Assembly: GCA_002700365.1 (NCBI GenBank)
Contig: PADB01000009.1
Location: 1 to 64,000 of the forward strand
From: Kordiimonas sp.
GTDB lineage: Bacteria; Pseudomonadota; Alphaproteobacteria; Sphingomonadales; Emcibacteraceae
Direction of reading: 5' to 3'
DNA length: 64,000 nt
The first letter of the stretch is position 1. Every line of letters begins with the position of its first letter. The translations under genes were made by a program, and so were the position numbers. Below are positions 1 through 7,860 of this stretch, piece after piece. The notes beneath the pieces were generated by a model. It had not been told where the DNA came from and made no database searches. It saw only the letters and a list, made by a program, of their open reading frames with translations.

Positions 1-186
1 CGGGATTTGACTTTCGTGGCCTAGCAACAACCAACACTTGCCAAAAATCTTTTCCATTTCCTGGTCAAAGATTTCCTGATCCTTATAGATACGTGCGCTA
101 TGCACGCCATTGTCCGGGTCAACGAGATTCTCAATTGTCTCCCCGGACCATTGCGGCAATTTATTTTTATTAATTACCTGGTCCAT
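1..186 (-). CDS. Aromatic ring-hydroxylating oxygenase alpha subunit, N-terminus only (runs off the left edge)
   Basis: Reading leftward from an ATG at 186 gives 62 residues without a stop up to the window edge. GGAG lies about 7 bases upstream of the ATG. The peptide shows the usual start of Rieske non-haem-iron oxygenase large subunits: a VDPDNG segment, then RIYKDQEIFDQEMEKIF, then CWLLLGHESQIP, which precedes the Rieske domain in this family. Such enzymes hydroxylate aromatic or related substrates using electrons from a reductase. The Rieske cysteines and the iron site lie outside the window, so substrate and integrity cannot be judged. The gene is divergent from the LysR regulator, the classic arrangement for a regulated catabolic gene. 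Confidence 0.72.
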   Translation of the reverse strand, partial: MDQVINKNKLPQWSGETIENLVDPDNGVHSARIYKDQEIFDQEMEKIFGKCWLLLGHESQIP

Positions 187-385
187 TATTTTCTCCAAAG
201 TTTAGGTGTCAGCAAAAACTTGTGGCTAGACGGTATCATTTCTATTTTTGCACACCATGCTTTGCAGTCCAGTTTCCTTGTCCTCTATCTTTGACGCGGC
301 GCAACAAAACAGCGAAAAACCTTATATTTCAGAATTATAATGATTAAAAACTTATAGAATGCGCGGTATTTATTCTCATAATCGC

Positions 386-425
386 CAGTCTGAACCTCTA
401 AAATCAGTCTGAACCTCTAAAAAAT
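386..425. repeat. Two-copy tandem duplication of about 19 bp
   Basis: The unit CAGTCTGAACCTCTAAAAT occurs at 386-404 and again from 405, where the A run is two bases longer. It lies in the 338-base gap between the oxygenase and lysR genes. It looks like a local slippage duplication. No function is apparent. Confidence 0.8.
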
Positions 426-459
426 CGGACACCAACGTGACGACCTCAGCGATTTATTT

Positions 460-499
460 GTATTAATATTCAATAAGCTTTATTATTTTTATTAATATC
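460..499. promoter_or_regulatory. Candidate LysR operator between the divergent oxygenase and lysR genes
   Basis: Two copies of TATTAATAT lie at 461-469 and 490-498 in a very AT-rich stretch just upstream of the lysR start at 525. The first is preceded by G, giving GTATTAATA, which recurs inside the palindrome upstream of the flavin monooxygenase (2799-2812). LysR-type proteins usually bind AT-rich, T-N11-A-like dyads in such divergent gaps. The assignment is inference from position and shared sequence. The rest of the gap (187-459) holds only the 19 bp duplication and no gene. Confidence 0.4.
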
Positions 500-524
500 T
501 ATTCGGTAAACGGTAGCGATAGAC

Positions 525-1430
525 ATGAAAAATCTGCGTCAGTTTGATTTGAATTTATTGGTCTTTTTCGATGCTTTATGGACGTATCAGAGTGTCTCCG
601 GGGCAGCAGAACACCTTAACGTCACCCAGCCAACGGTAAGCGCGGCCCTTAACCGCTTGCGTACACATTTTGACGATCAGCTTTTTGTCTGGGATGGTCA
701 TACCATGGCCCCCACCGCGAAGACCATGTCACTGGTGCCGCAGGTCGAAGCCATTATTCAACGCGCGCAACTTTTGGATAGTGCAGCCGACTTTGACGCC
801 TTAAAAGTGCATCGCAATTTTGTGATTGCATCCACAGACTATGTCTTCGCCCTGTTCATGCCGCCCTTGCTTGCAACACTTAAACAAAAGGCCCCCAACA
901 TCAAAATCACACTGGTGGAATTTAAACCCTTTATGGGACCCCGTATGGGAACACCAGATATTGATCTGACCATTCTCCCACAAAGCGCACTCCCCAGCTC
1001 AAACGTCAAAGAATATGTGCTGTATAGAGATGATTATGTGGTTATCACCGATGAAGAGGACAGTGCCCCCCCTCTCACGGCGGAGACATTCTTTACCCGA
1101 CCTCAAATCAAGTTTTCTGCCGATACAAAAGCGATCATCGATCATGAGACACAGCATTTACGACAAAACCAGCAGAGAATGAATATTGCCCTGACGGTGG
1201 ACCACTATCTTATGATCCCACGACTTATTCGCGGATCGGATAATTTTGCTATCTGTCCTCGAAAAATACAAAATATCCCCGGCACACTGGACGGCCTGCG
1301 CCTCCAGCCCCCGCCGGTTAGCATTCCCGATCTGGACTTAACCCTCGCCTGGGATAATTCCCGCCATAAGGATCCGGTTAATCGTTTTATTCGCGATACA
1401 TTAATCGCACGGGGGCAGGCCATCTCTTGA
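525..1430 (+). CDS. LysR-family transcriptional regulator (NodD/LinR-like)
   Basis: The 301-residue product has the standard LysR length. Residues 1-65 form the winged helix-turn-helix: RQFDLNLLVFFDAL, then AAEHLNVTQPTVSAALNRLR as the recognition region. The remainder is the type 2 periplasmic-binding-like effector domain. The DLNLLVFFDAL start is typical of the NodD/LinR/PcpR branch, whose members often respond to aromatic compounds. It is divergent from the ring-hydroxylating oxygenase and convergent with the flavin monooxygenase at 1460. Both neighbours have related AT-rich dyads upstream, so it probably controls both. The inducer cannot be predicted. Confidence 0.88.
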   Translation: MKNLRQFDLNLLVFFDALWTYQSVSGAAEHLNVTQPTVSAALNRLRTHFDDQLFVWDGHTMAPTAKTMSLVPQVEAIIQRAQLLDSAADFDALKVHRNFVIASTDYVFALFMPPLLATLKQKAPNIKITLVEFKPFMGPRMGTPDIDLTILPQSALPSSNVKEYVLYRDDYVVITDEEDSAPPLTAETFFTRPQIKFSADTKAIIDHETQHLRQNQQRMNIALTVDHYLMIPRLIRGSDNFAICPRKIQNIPGTLDGLRLQPPPVSIPDLDLTLAWDNSRHKDPVNRFIRDTLIARGQAIS

Positions 1431-1459
1431 AGCACGACAAGACAGCCTGCCCCACCCCG

Positions 1460-2683
1460 CTACACTGCCCCGTTGGGGTAGGCACCGGTTAACTGAAACT
1501 CACCAAAACTCGTCGCACCAGCATCCGCATTAATGAGATAGTGATTAGACGCTGAGTTAATATCACGGAAAAACCGCTGCATAGGATTATCCAAATAGGT
1601 CGCCCGCGCGCCTGCGGCCTTGAACAGGATCGTCACGGCCTCTGTACAGGCTTTGGCAATGTAAGCCTGATTCCAGCGATACATCGCCCGCTTTTCCAGT
1701 GGAATTTCCTCGCCTTTTTCAACATAGGACTGCATATCCGCCATATCACGTTCAAACTTCAACTCACAGCCATCTAAAATAGCCCATGCTTCTGCCAAAC
1801 GCTGCTGATTCAATGGGTCTTTTTTATATGACGATCCATCAAACGCGTTACGGCGGCTCTGATTCATTTCAACATAATATTCATACGCCCCACGCGCGAT
1901 ACCCAGCGGAATGCTGGTCAGGCAATAGCCAAAGGCGGCGTAGAACGGCACCTGATAGGCCGGACCGTCAAAATATGGTCTGTCACGCAATCCCTTTGCA
2001 TGCTCATCTGACAAAACATGCACGCAATGATCCGGCACAAAAGCCTCTTCGACAACAATATCTTTACTGCCCGTTCCCGCTAACCCCGATACATGCCACG
2101 TATCATCGATAACATAATCTTTACGTGGAACAAGGCTGGCAATCAAACGTGGTGGCTTGCCCTCCTCCTTCAAAAGGCTACCTAGAAAAGCCCAATCACA
2201 ATGATCACAGCCTGATGAATAATGCCAACGACCGCTGACTTTATAGCCACCTTCAACTGGCACAGCCTCACCAAACGGCGCATAAGAAGAAGAAATGCGC
2301 ACATGCTCATCCTCTGCCCATACGTCAACGCTTGCTTCACGTGGCAGTACACCCATTTCCCAGTTATGAATCACGATCACACTTAATACCCACGCGCTGG
2401 ACGGGCAGGCCTGTGCAACTATACTACAGACCCGGTACAAGGCTTGCGGCCACAATTCATAGCCGCCGAATTCTGCTGGCTGCAAGATTTTGAAAAAACC
2501 GGCATCCTGAAATTCCTGAATTGTTTCTTCGGGCACCCGGCGCAATTCCTCACATTGGCGTGCACGTTCGCGCAATGTCGGCAACATATCCCGGGCTGCG
2601 GCCATCAACTCTCCCATCGTTGGCTGGCCGTCTATCTGCCCCGTTTTATTCCGTTCGCCTGACGATAATACAGTCTCATCCAT
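1460..2683 (-). CDS. Class D flavin-dependent monooxygenase, HpaB/HsaA-like (acyl-CoA dehydrogenase fold)
   Basis: The 407-residue product has the acyl-CoA dehydrogenase fold with the wording of two-component flavin monooxygenases. It has an N-terminal helical part (ETIQEFQDAGFFKILQP), a central beta domain (GGYKVSGRWHYSSGCDHCDW, then WHVSGLAGTGSKDIVVEEAFVP) and a helical C-terminus (LFKAAGARATYLDNPMQRFF). It lacks the acyl-CoA dehydrogenase catalytic signature, as HsaA and related hydroxylases do. Such enzymes hydroxylate phenolic or similar substrates using reduced flavin from a separate reductase. No reductase gene is seen here. A perfect AGGAGG lies 8 bases before the ATG at 2683. With the adjacent Rieske oxygenase and LysR gene it suggests an aromatic or terpenoid catabolic locus. 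Confidence 0.78.
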   Translation of the reverse strand: MDETVLSSGERNKTGQIDGQPTMGELMAAARDMLPTLRERARQCEELRRVPEETIQEFQDAGFFKILQPAEFGGYELWPQALYRVCSIVAQACPSSAWVLSVIVIHNWEMGVLPREASVDVWAEDEHVRISSSYAPFGEAVPVEGGYKVSGRWHYSSGCDHCDWAFLGSLLKEEGKPPRLIASLVPRKDYVIDDTWHVSGLAGTGSKDIVVEEAFVPDHCVHVLSDEHAKGLRDRPYFDGPAYQVPFYAAFGYCLTSIPLGIARGAYEYYVEMNQSRRNAFDGSSYKKDPLNQQRLAEAWAILDGCELKFERDMADMQSYVEKGEEIPLEKRAMYRWNQAYIAKACTEAVTILFKAAGARATYLDNPMQRFFRDINSASNHYLINADAGATSFGEFQLTGAYPNGAV

Positions 2684-2798
2684 CTCTTTATCCTCCTTCT
2701 ATACCATCATCATCAGTGAGACGCGGCCACCAATGACAATGCCGTTGAAGGAAATAAAACAGAATGGTGAATATTTATAAATTCAATATTTTATATAT

Positions 2799-2812
2799 TG
2801 GTATTAATACCA
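2799..2812. promoter_or_regulatory. Palindromic operator candidate upstream of the flavin monooxygenase
   Basis: TGGTATTAATACCA is a perfect 14-base palindrome 116 bases upstream of the monooxygenase start, followed at once by ATTAATACT. Its core GTATTAATA matches the repeats in the oxygenase-lysR gap (460-468). It is a plausible binding site for the LysR protein encoded at 525-1430. Confidence 0.4.
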
Positions 2813-2818
2813 TTAATA

Positions 2819-3574
2819 CTAGTCCGCCGACATAGACTGCAGCATGCTCAAGGAACGATGATAGTGGTAACTCATCTGTGGCTGGCGATAACGATGCTCA
2901 CGCCCGACGGGGCATGCCATTCGCGCCAGACATTTATCCTGACAATGCGATCCGTCCGTTTGTCTGTATTGAAGACATGTTTCCATATCAAACCCATCGC
3001 GCGAAACCGCACCCACAGGACAGGCCACAACACAATCGTCCGTCCGGCACGCACTACAGGGGGAAGGAGATGCGGGCATAGAAGCAGGCTGATAATGAGA
3101 ATTCGTTAGCACCACCGCACGGTATGCATACCAACTTCCCCACACCGGATTGATCCCTACTAGGAAAGGGGACGTATGATGCCAGCCGGCCACGACACCT
3201 AAATCCTGCAATCCATAAAACGGATGACCTGTATGCCCTGCAGGATAAATGATTTCGAACCGCTGCCCTTTTAAATCTTCTTCTAAGATCTCTGTAATTA
3301 CCCGACATGCGTAGGCATCTATAGGATGATCTATGTCACCACTGACCGCGGCCTGGCCGCCCATTTTTGCCTGAACCATAACCGCTTCATGTTCCACATG
3401 GGGCCATAAGGCGCGTCCACCATGGCCCAACAGAATAACCTGCCGATAATCGTCATTATATCGGGAAGCGGTCTGAAGTCGCTCACGTAATCCTTCGGGT
3501 AAGGAGGCAACATCAAATATGGCCTGTAAATTCAGCCCCTTTTCCGTAAATGCCTTAGCTGGAAAATTTTGCAT
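2819..3574 (-). CDS. Ferredoxin-like 4Fe-4S protein, partner of the adjacent corrinoid/Fe-S gene
   Basis: The 251-residue product has a long N-terminal part (residues 1 to about 165), including an ILLGHGGRALWP segment and GHPFYGLQDLGVVAGW, which recalls QueG/RdhA-type proteins. A cysteine-rich C-terminus follows, with CSACRTDDCVVACPVGAV and a second cysteine group (CLQ, CQDKC, ACPVG). The first group could hold a 4Fe-4S cluster. The second is irregular. No signal peptide or membrane segment is visible, so it should be cytoplasmic. It lies downstream of, and in the same direction as, the gene at 3646-4683. A truncated remnant of a paralogue sits at the same place relative to the other copy (5180-6211), so gene and partner were duplicated as a unit. 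Its biochemical role is not known to me. Confidence 0.6.
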   Translation of the reverse strand: MQNFPAKAFTEKGLNLQAIFDVASLPEGLRERLQTASRYNDDYRQVILLGHGGRALWPHVEHEAVMVQAKMGGQAAVSGDIDHPIDAYACRVITEILEEDLKGQRFEIIYPAGHTGHPFYGLQDLGVVAGWHHTSPFLVGINPVWGSWYAYRAVVLTNSHYQPASMPASPSPCSACRTDDCVVACPVGAVSRDGFDMETCLQYRQTDGSHCQDKCLARMACPVGREHRYRQPQMSYHYHRSLSMLQSMSAD

Positions 3575-3645
3575 TGGTCTTCATCTTGTACGGGCCATAG
3601 AAACATTTGCCGTCCACAAGATATAATGCACAACAAAGATTGTCA

Positions 3646-4683
3646 TTATGATGTGGCAGCATCCGCTCTGCGGGCCATTTTCTTTAACATTTTCTGTGAC
3701 AAAGACGGGGCAATACCCGGGCGGCTCCATGGGCAGGTTGTCAGGCAAATACCGCAGGCCTTATGTTCCGCAAGGTATGGCATGCATTTTTCAAAATCCA
3801 CATACCATTTCCGGGTGCCACGCACCATGACCTTCTCATCATTCAGTGCACCAGGCGGGCAGTCTTCGGTACATTTCTTACAAGACACACAGAACTCCTC
3901 AACGCCGATTTCACGCGGCTTATCCGCCACAAATTCCATATCGGTCAGAATGGTTGCCAACCGAAAGGCACTACCCATTTTATCGCTGATCATGGAACCG
4001 TTTTTCCCTAACTGGCCAATACCAGCCGCAATCGCCGGCGGGATCGTCAGATGGAATTCTGTCGACCGCTTTGTCAGCCCGCCATACCCCCTGGCATAAA
4101 AACCACGCTCCCGGATCCAGTTGGACACATCAACCGCCGCCTTCTGAGAACGCTCATACCCACCGATCACCTGGGTCAAAACCCTGCTGAAATCCCCCTC
4201 TAGATTCTTGGCTATTTCATCATACTTCATGGCGCGGGCAACAACGATAATCCACGGGTATTGGTTCCCCTCTTCAATACCTTCATAACGGTATTCGTCG
4301 GTCATACGTGTCACACCTACCGCATCCACTTCCGGATGCGCCATGGCATATTCCTTCATCAAACGGGTATTTTCTTCCGGGCCAGCATCAACCTTTTCAG
4401 CCGCGATATCACGATGGCCATGTTTCTCACGGCGCATATGCTTTGTCACATAACGGAAACATTCCCGGCTGTCAAATAAGATGCGCAAGGCAAAGAAAAG
4501 CCCCAAAAAGATCCAGGGATTACGTTTTCCATGATAATGGGATCTGGCCCGATACCAATGATCGACGCCCACACCATTATATTCATTCACACTGGTTCCC
4601 GGACCCTTCGGAATCAAAAGTCCCGTCAGGAATGAATGTTGATATTTGTGATGCCCCAGAAGTTTTCCCGTTAAAAGTCCCAC
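3646..4683 (-). CDS. Reductive-dehalogenase/QueG-like double 4Fe-4S protein, copy A
   Basis: The 345-residue product carries two 4Fe-4S motifs near the C-terminus: C265/C268/C271/C275 (CVSCKKCTEDCP) and C300 with C310/C313/C317 (CGICLTTCPW). These are preceded by an IGQLGKNGSMISDKMGSAFRLAT segment (about 222-244), as in the catalytic half of reductive dehalogenases and epoxyqueuosine reductase. No Tat signal is present, so it differs from respiratory RdhA and is likely cytoplasmic. The family uses a corrinoid plus two Fe-S clusters for reductive chemistry. The substrate here is unknown. It is clearly paralogous to 5180-6211, with the same C-terminal SLSQKMLKKMAR and AATS end. An operator-like dyad lies 44 bases upstream. 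Confidence 0.68.
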   Translation of the reverse strand: MGLLTGKLLGHHKYQHSFLTGLLIPKGPGTSVNEYNGVGVDHWYRARSHYHGKRNPWIFLGLFFALRILFDSRECFRYVTKHMRREKHGHRDIAAEKVDAGPEENTRLMKEYAMAHPEVDAVGVTRMTDEYRYEGIEEGNQYPWIIVVARAMKYDEIAKNLEGDFSRVLTQVIGGYERSQKAAVDVSNWIRERGFYARGYGGLTKRSTEFHLTIPPAIAAGIGQLGKNGSMISDKMGSAFRLATILTDMEFVADKPREIGVEEFCVSCKKCTEDCPPGALNDEKVMVRGTRKWYVDFEKCMPYLAEHKACGICLTTCPWSRPGIAPSLSQKMLKKMARRADAATS

Positions 4684-4726
4684 CGCACTATCCTTTATTT
4701 CTGAGCTATATTCATATAGTTATATT

Positions 4727-4741
4727 TTTATCATTTGATCA
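4727..4741. promoter_or_regulatory. Operator-like dyad upstream of corrinoid/Fe-S gene copy A
   Basis: TTTATCATTTGATCA lies 44 bases upstream of the ATG at 4683. It is nearly identical to TTTATCATTTGATAAA at a similar place before copy B. Conservation at both copies, in otherwise diverged promoter DNA, suggests a binding site for an unidentified repressor or activator. The remaining gap to 4862 contains a short GC hairpin (4789-4804) without a U tract and no gene. Confidence 0.45.
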
Positions 4742-4861
4742 GTTATCTTTATACAAGACATCAGCGGTAAAGGCAAGGCAGCCCCCCTCCCCACTACTGT
4801 GGGGATGACCACATTGCACTACAATCAAGCTAACTGATTTTAAAAAAAAGAATAACGCAGC

Positions 4862-5108
4862 TTAACAGAACTCAATAAAGCCCATCACCGCATTCTGGGC
4901 CACGATATCCATATGGTCCATATCAGAGAACATATCATGTGTGGCATGGGGGGCGCCGTCAACACCATCGCGCGAAACCGCGCTTACGGGATAGGCCACC
5001 ACACAATCGTCCGTCCGGCACGCACTACAGGGGGAACGAAGCAACATCAAATATGGCCTGTAAATTCAGCCCCTTTTCCGTAAATGCCTTAGCTGGAAAA
5101 TTTTGCAT
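4862..5108 (-). pseudogene. Remnant of a second ferredoxin-like gene with an internal deletion
   Basis: Bases 5041-5108 match the first 23 codons of the intact gene (starting at 3574) almost perfectly, including the MQNFPAKAFTEKG start. The match then jumps directly to the cysteine-rich C-terminal part (CSACRTDDCVVA) at about 4955-5034. In the intact gene, AAGGAG occurs at both ends of the missing segment (3064-3069 and 3501-3506), 437 bases apart. The junction here reads AACGAA at 5035-5040. Because 437 is not a multiple of three, the frame is lost and the N-terminal frame stops within a few codons. Past AVSRDG the sequence diverges from the intact gene, so the parent was a paralogue rather than a recent identical copy. 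Confidence 0.8.
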
Positions 5109-5179
5109 TGGTCTTCATTTTATACGAGCCATAGAAACACTAACCATCCACAAGATATAATACACAACAAAGATTGTTA

Positions 5180-6211
5180 TTATGATGTGGCGGCATCTCC
5201 GCTGCGGGCCATTTTCTTTAACATCTTCTGTGACAAAGACGGGGCAATACCCGGTCGGCTCCATGGACATGTGGTCAGGCAAATACCGCAGGCATTATTA
5301 TCGCCCAAGAAGGGAACACATTTCTCAAAGTCCACGTACCATTTCATCGTCCCACGCACCATGACCTTTTCGTCACTGATGGCACCCGGGGGGCAATCCT
5401 CCGTGCATTTCTTACAAGATTTGCAAAATTCATCCACGCCTATTTCACGGGGCTCGTCCGCAATCAATGGCATACTGGTCAGGATTGTCGCCATGCGAAA
5501 GGCACTGCCCATCTCATCATTAATCATGGAGCCATTTTTTGCCAATTGCCCCAAACCTGCATCAATCGCCGGGGGAATGGTTAGGTGAAATTCAGTATCC
5601 GTTTTCGTCAACCCGCCAAAGGCCCGCGCATAATACCCCCGCTGCCGGATCCAATTGGCAACATCTACTGCCGCTGCCTGTGAACGTTCATACCCCCCCA
5701 TAACCTGAGTCACAGCGGTATCAAAATTGTGTTTAAGGTTTTCAGAGAAAATCTCATAATCCATGGCCCGAGCAACAACAATAATCCAGGGATACTGATT
5801 CCCTTCATTAATGCCCTGGTAGCGATATTCATCTTTCATACGGGTAATGCCAATCACATCCACTTCGGGATGTTGTAGTGCATATTTCTTAAGTCCGGAC
5901 ACGTTCTCTTCAGCCGAAGCTTCTAACTTCAAGTCCGCAATCGGCACATGGCCCTCTTTTTCCCGCCGCCGGTGGCTCTGGGCAATTTTAAATAACTTAG
6001 GTGTCCCGAATAACGCTTTTAAGGCAAAAAAGAGCGTAAACCTAAGCCAAGGGTGTTTTTCACCATGATAATGGGATTTAGCCTGAGACCATTCAGACAC
6101 ACCAACCCCATTATAATCATTCGGGTTCACCCCGCTTGGGATAAGTAACTGGGCTACCAGAGACCGCTTATATTGGTGATAACCAACAATCTTACCGCTA
6201 AAAATACCCAT
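5180..6211 (-). CDS. Reductive-dehalogenase/QueG-like double 4Fe-4S protein, copy B
   Basis: The 343-residue product is a paralogue of the protein at 3646-4683, aligned along its whole length. It has the same MGxxxGKxxGxHxYxxS start, the EGNQYPWIIVVARAM core, the LGQLAKNGSMINDEMGSAF segment and two 4Fe-4S motifs (CKSCKKCTEDCP, and CVPFLGDNNACGICLTTCPW). No signal sequence is present. All cluster cysteines are kept in both copies, so both look functional. Its ferredoxin-like partner downstream is broken (4862-5108), so copy B may rely on the partner encoded at 2819-3574. The substrate is unknown. Confidence 0.68.
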   Translation of the reverse strand: MGIFSGKIVGYHQYKRSLVAQLLIPSGVNPNDYNGVGVSEWSQAKSHYHGEKHPWLRFTLFFALKALFGTPKLFKIAQSHRRREKEGHVPIADLKLEASAEENVSGLKKYALQHPEVDVIGITRMKDEYRYQGINEGNQYPWIIVVARAMDYEIFSENLKHNFDTAVTQVMGGYERSQAAAVDVANWIRQRGYYARAFGGLTKTDTEFHLTIPPAIDAGLGQLAKNGSMINDEMGSAFRMATILTSMPLIADEPREIGVDEFCKSCKKCTEDCPPGAISDEKVMVRGTMKWYVDFEKCVPFLGDNNACGICLTTCPWSRPGIAPSLSQKMLKKMARSGDAATS

Positions 6212-6245
6212 GAGCCGTTCCTATTTTTTGAAAAGCCATTAAAAA

Positions 6246-6261
6246 TTTATCATTTGATAAA
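6246..6261. promoter_or_regulatory. Operator-like palindrome upstream of corrinoid/Fe-S gene copy B
   Basis: TTTATCA-TT-TGATAAA has perfect 7-base arms and lies 35 bases upstream of the ATG at 6211. The site before copy A differs only in the right arm. It is probably a dimeric regulator site. The regulator gene is not identified. Confidence 0.5.
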
Positions 6262-6381
6262 AGTAAGGCAGGCAGGCAGGTGTTGGCAAGTAATAAATTA
6301 TACAATTGTTTAAAATTGGTGCAAGCACAAAGATATCTTTGCCTGACCATCTCAGTATGTCCAAATATTGTAGGTGGATAT

Positions 6382-6458
6382 TGGTAGCGGGGGAGGGACT
6401 CGAACCCCCGACACGCGGATTATGATTCCGCTGCTCTAACCAGCTGAGCTACCCCGCC
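6382..6458 (-). tRNA. tRNA-Met (anticodon CAT), elongator type
   Basis: A full cloverleaf can be folded on the minus strand. The acceptor stem GGCGGGG pairs with CCCCGCT (G1-T72 wobble). There is a D-arm (AGCTCAG...GAGC), an anticodon stem GCGGA/TCCGC with loop ATCATAA, and a T-arm with TTCGAGT. CCA is encoded (bases 6384-6382). The anticodon is CAT. The closed 1-72 pair and the absence of the GGG/CCC anticodon-stem pairs of initiator tRNA indicate the elongator. A lysidine-modified tRNA-Ile2 is the alternative but is less likely on overall sequence. Confidence 0.93.
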
Positions 6459-6608
6459 TTACCAAAGGGGCAGAGACCCCTAGAAAAGGATGACAGGGGT
6501 ATATCGCTCCCCCCGCCCTGCGTCAATCACCTTTTTTGATTTTTTATACCATTTAGAGGCGACCACCGCCATCAGCGGTCCACGATGGTTATCGACTGAA
6601 ATGCAATG

Positions 6609-7808
6609 TCAAACAGCCTGCAATGACAATTGCTGGAAATCGTTTTCGGTGCTGACGATCCAGCCCCCCCCCAACACACGGTCGCCATCAAAAAAGACGC
6701 ATGCCTGCCCCGGTGACACGCCAGCCTCCGCTGTCTCCAGCACCACACGTGCCCTATCGCCCTCACCTGAATATAATATGGCTTTTTCTGCCGGGCGCGT
6801 TGAACGGACCTTCACCATAATCTTTTTTCCGGATTGCGGGATCGCTTCACGTCCCAGCCAATTCACTTCTTTGATATGAATTGTCTTCACGGCCAGAGCC
6901 TCTTTAGGCCCGACAATGACCTGTTGCTTTTGCGCATCCAGTTTCACGACATAAAGCGGGTCACCACCCCCTATACCCAGTCCCCGGCGCTGACCTATTG
7001 TATAGTGGATAATGCCATTATGCTGTCCCAGAACATTCCCTTCCATATCCACGATATCACCTGCCTCCCCCGCCCCGGGCCGCAGTCGTTCAATCACGCT
7101 GACATATTTGCCATCGGGTACAAAGCAGATATCCTGACTATCGGGCTTGTCTGCCACAATAAGGTTATATCTTGCCGCCAATGCGCGCACCGCATCTTTT
7201 TCCAGTCCCCCCAAAGGAAAACGCAAAAAATCTAACTGTTCCGCCGTTGTCGCAAATAAAAAATAGCTCTGATCCCGGCTAGCATCCACACCTTTATAGA
7301 GGCGCGCATGGCCACTTTCATCGACAAATTGCCGGACATAATGCCCGGTTGCCAAGACATCAGCCTCTAAATCCCGCGCTGTGTCCAACAAATCCTTAAA
7401 TTTGACTTCCTGATTGCACCGTACACACGGGATTGGCGTCTCTCCGCGAATATAGCTATCGGCAAACTCTTCCATCACGGAATCTTTAAAGCGGCTTTCG
7501 TAGTCCAGCACATAATGCGGAATGTTAATGGCATCGGCGACCTGACGGGCATCATAAATATCACGCCCCGCACAACAGGCTCCCTTTTTTTGGATGGCTA
7601 CACCATGATCGTAAAGCTGCAGGGTAATCCCGACCACGTCATAACCCTGATCTTTCAACAATGCCGCCACACAGGAGGAGTCCACCCCCCCTGACATCGC
7701 CACAACCACCCGTGTCTCTTCCGGGCGTTTATGGAATCCCAAAGAGTTCAATCCAGTTTTTTCATCATAAACCGGCCGTTCAGTATATGGCGTGTCTATA
7801 TCTAACAT
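6609..7808 (-). CDS. mnmA: tRNA 2-thiouridylase MnmA
   Basis: The 399-residue product catalyses ATP-dependent 2-thiolation of U34 in tRNAs for Lys, Glu and Gln in the cytoplasm. The PP-loop SGGVDSS is at residues 39-45. The active-site cysteines appear in IPCVRCN and in QDICFV. The GHYVR and DQSYFL motifs and the C-terminal beta-barrel (GGWIV) are present. It has a roughly 30-residue N-terminal extension before the PP-loop compared with E. coli MnmA. The gene stands alone between tRNA-Met and the HAD gene, both on the same strand. Confidence 0.95.
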   Translation of the reverse strand: MLDIDTPYTERPVYDEKTGLNSLGFHKRPEETRVVVAMSGGVDSSCVAALLKDQGYDVVGITLQLYDHGVAIQKKGACCAGRDIYDARQVADAINIPHYVLDYESRFKDSVMEEFADSYIRGETPIPCVRCNQEVKFKDLLDTARDLEADVLATGHYVRQFVDESGHARLYKGVDASRDQSYFLFATTAEQLDFLRFPLGGLEKDAVRALAARYNLIVADKPDSQDICFVPDGKYVSVIERLRPGAGEAGDIVDMEGNVLGQHNGIIHYTIGQRRGLGIGGGDPLYVVKLDAQKQQVIVGPKEALAVKTIHIKEVNWLGREAIPQSGKKIMVKVRSTRPAEKAILYSGEGDRARVVLETAEAGVSPGQACVFFDGDRVLGGGWIVSTENDFQQLSLQAV

Positions 7809-7860
7809 GTCGGGGAATATAGGGATTATCCGCCTCTTTGCAAGTCTATCCCATCGTACC

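Noticed and set aside
100-294. Rightward open frame near the left edge
   Set aside because: It overlaps, on the other strand, the much better supported N-terminus of the Rieske oxygenase.
4789-4804. CCCCAC-TACT-GTGGGG hairpin as a terminator
   Set aside because: No T run follows on either strand, and no transcript is expected to end there.
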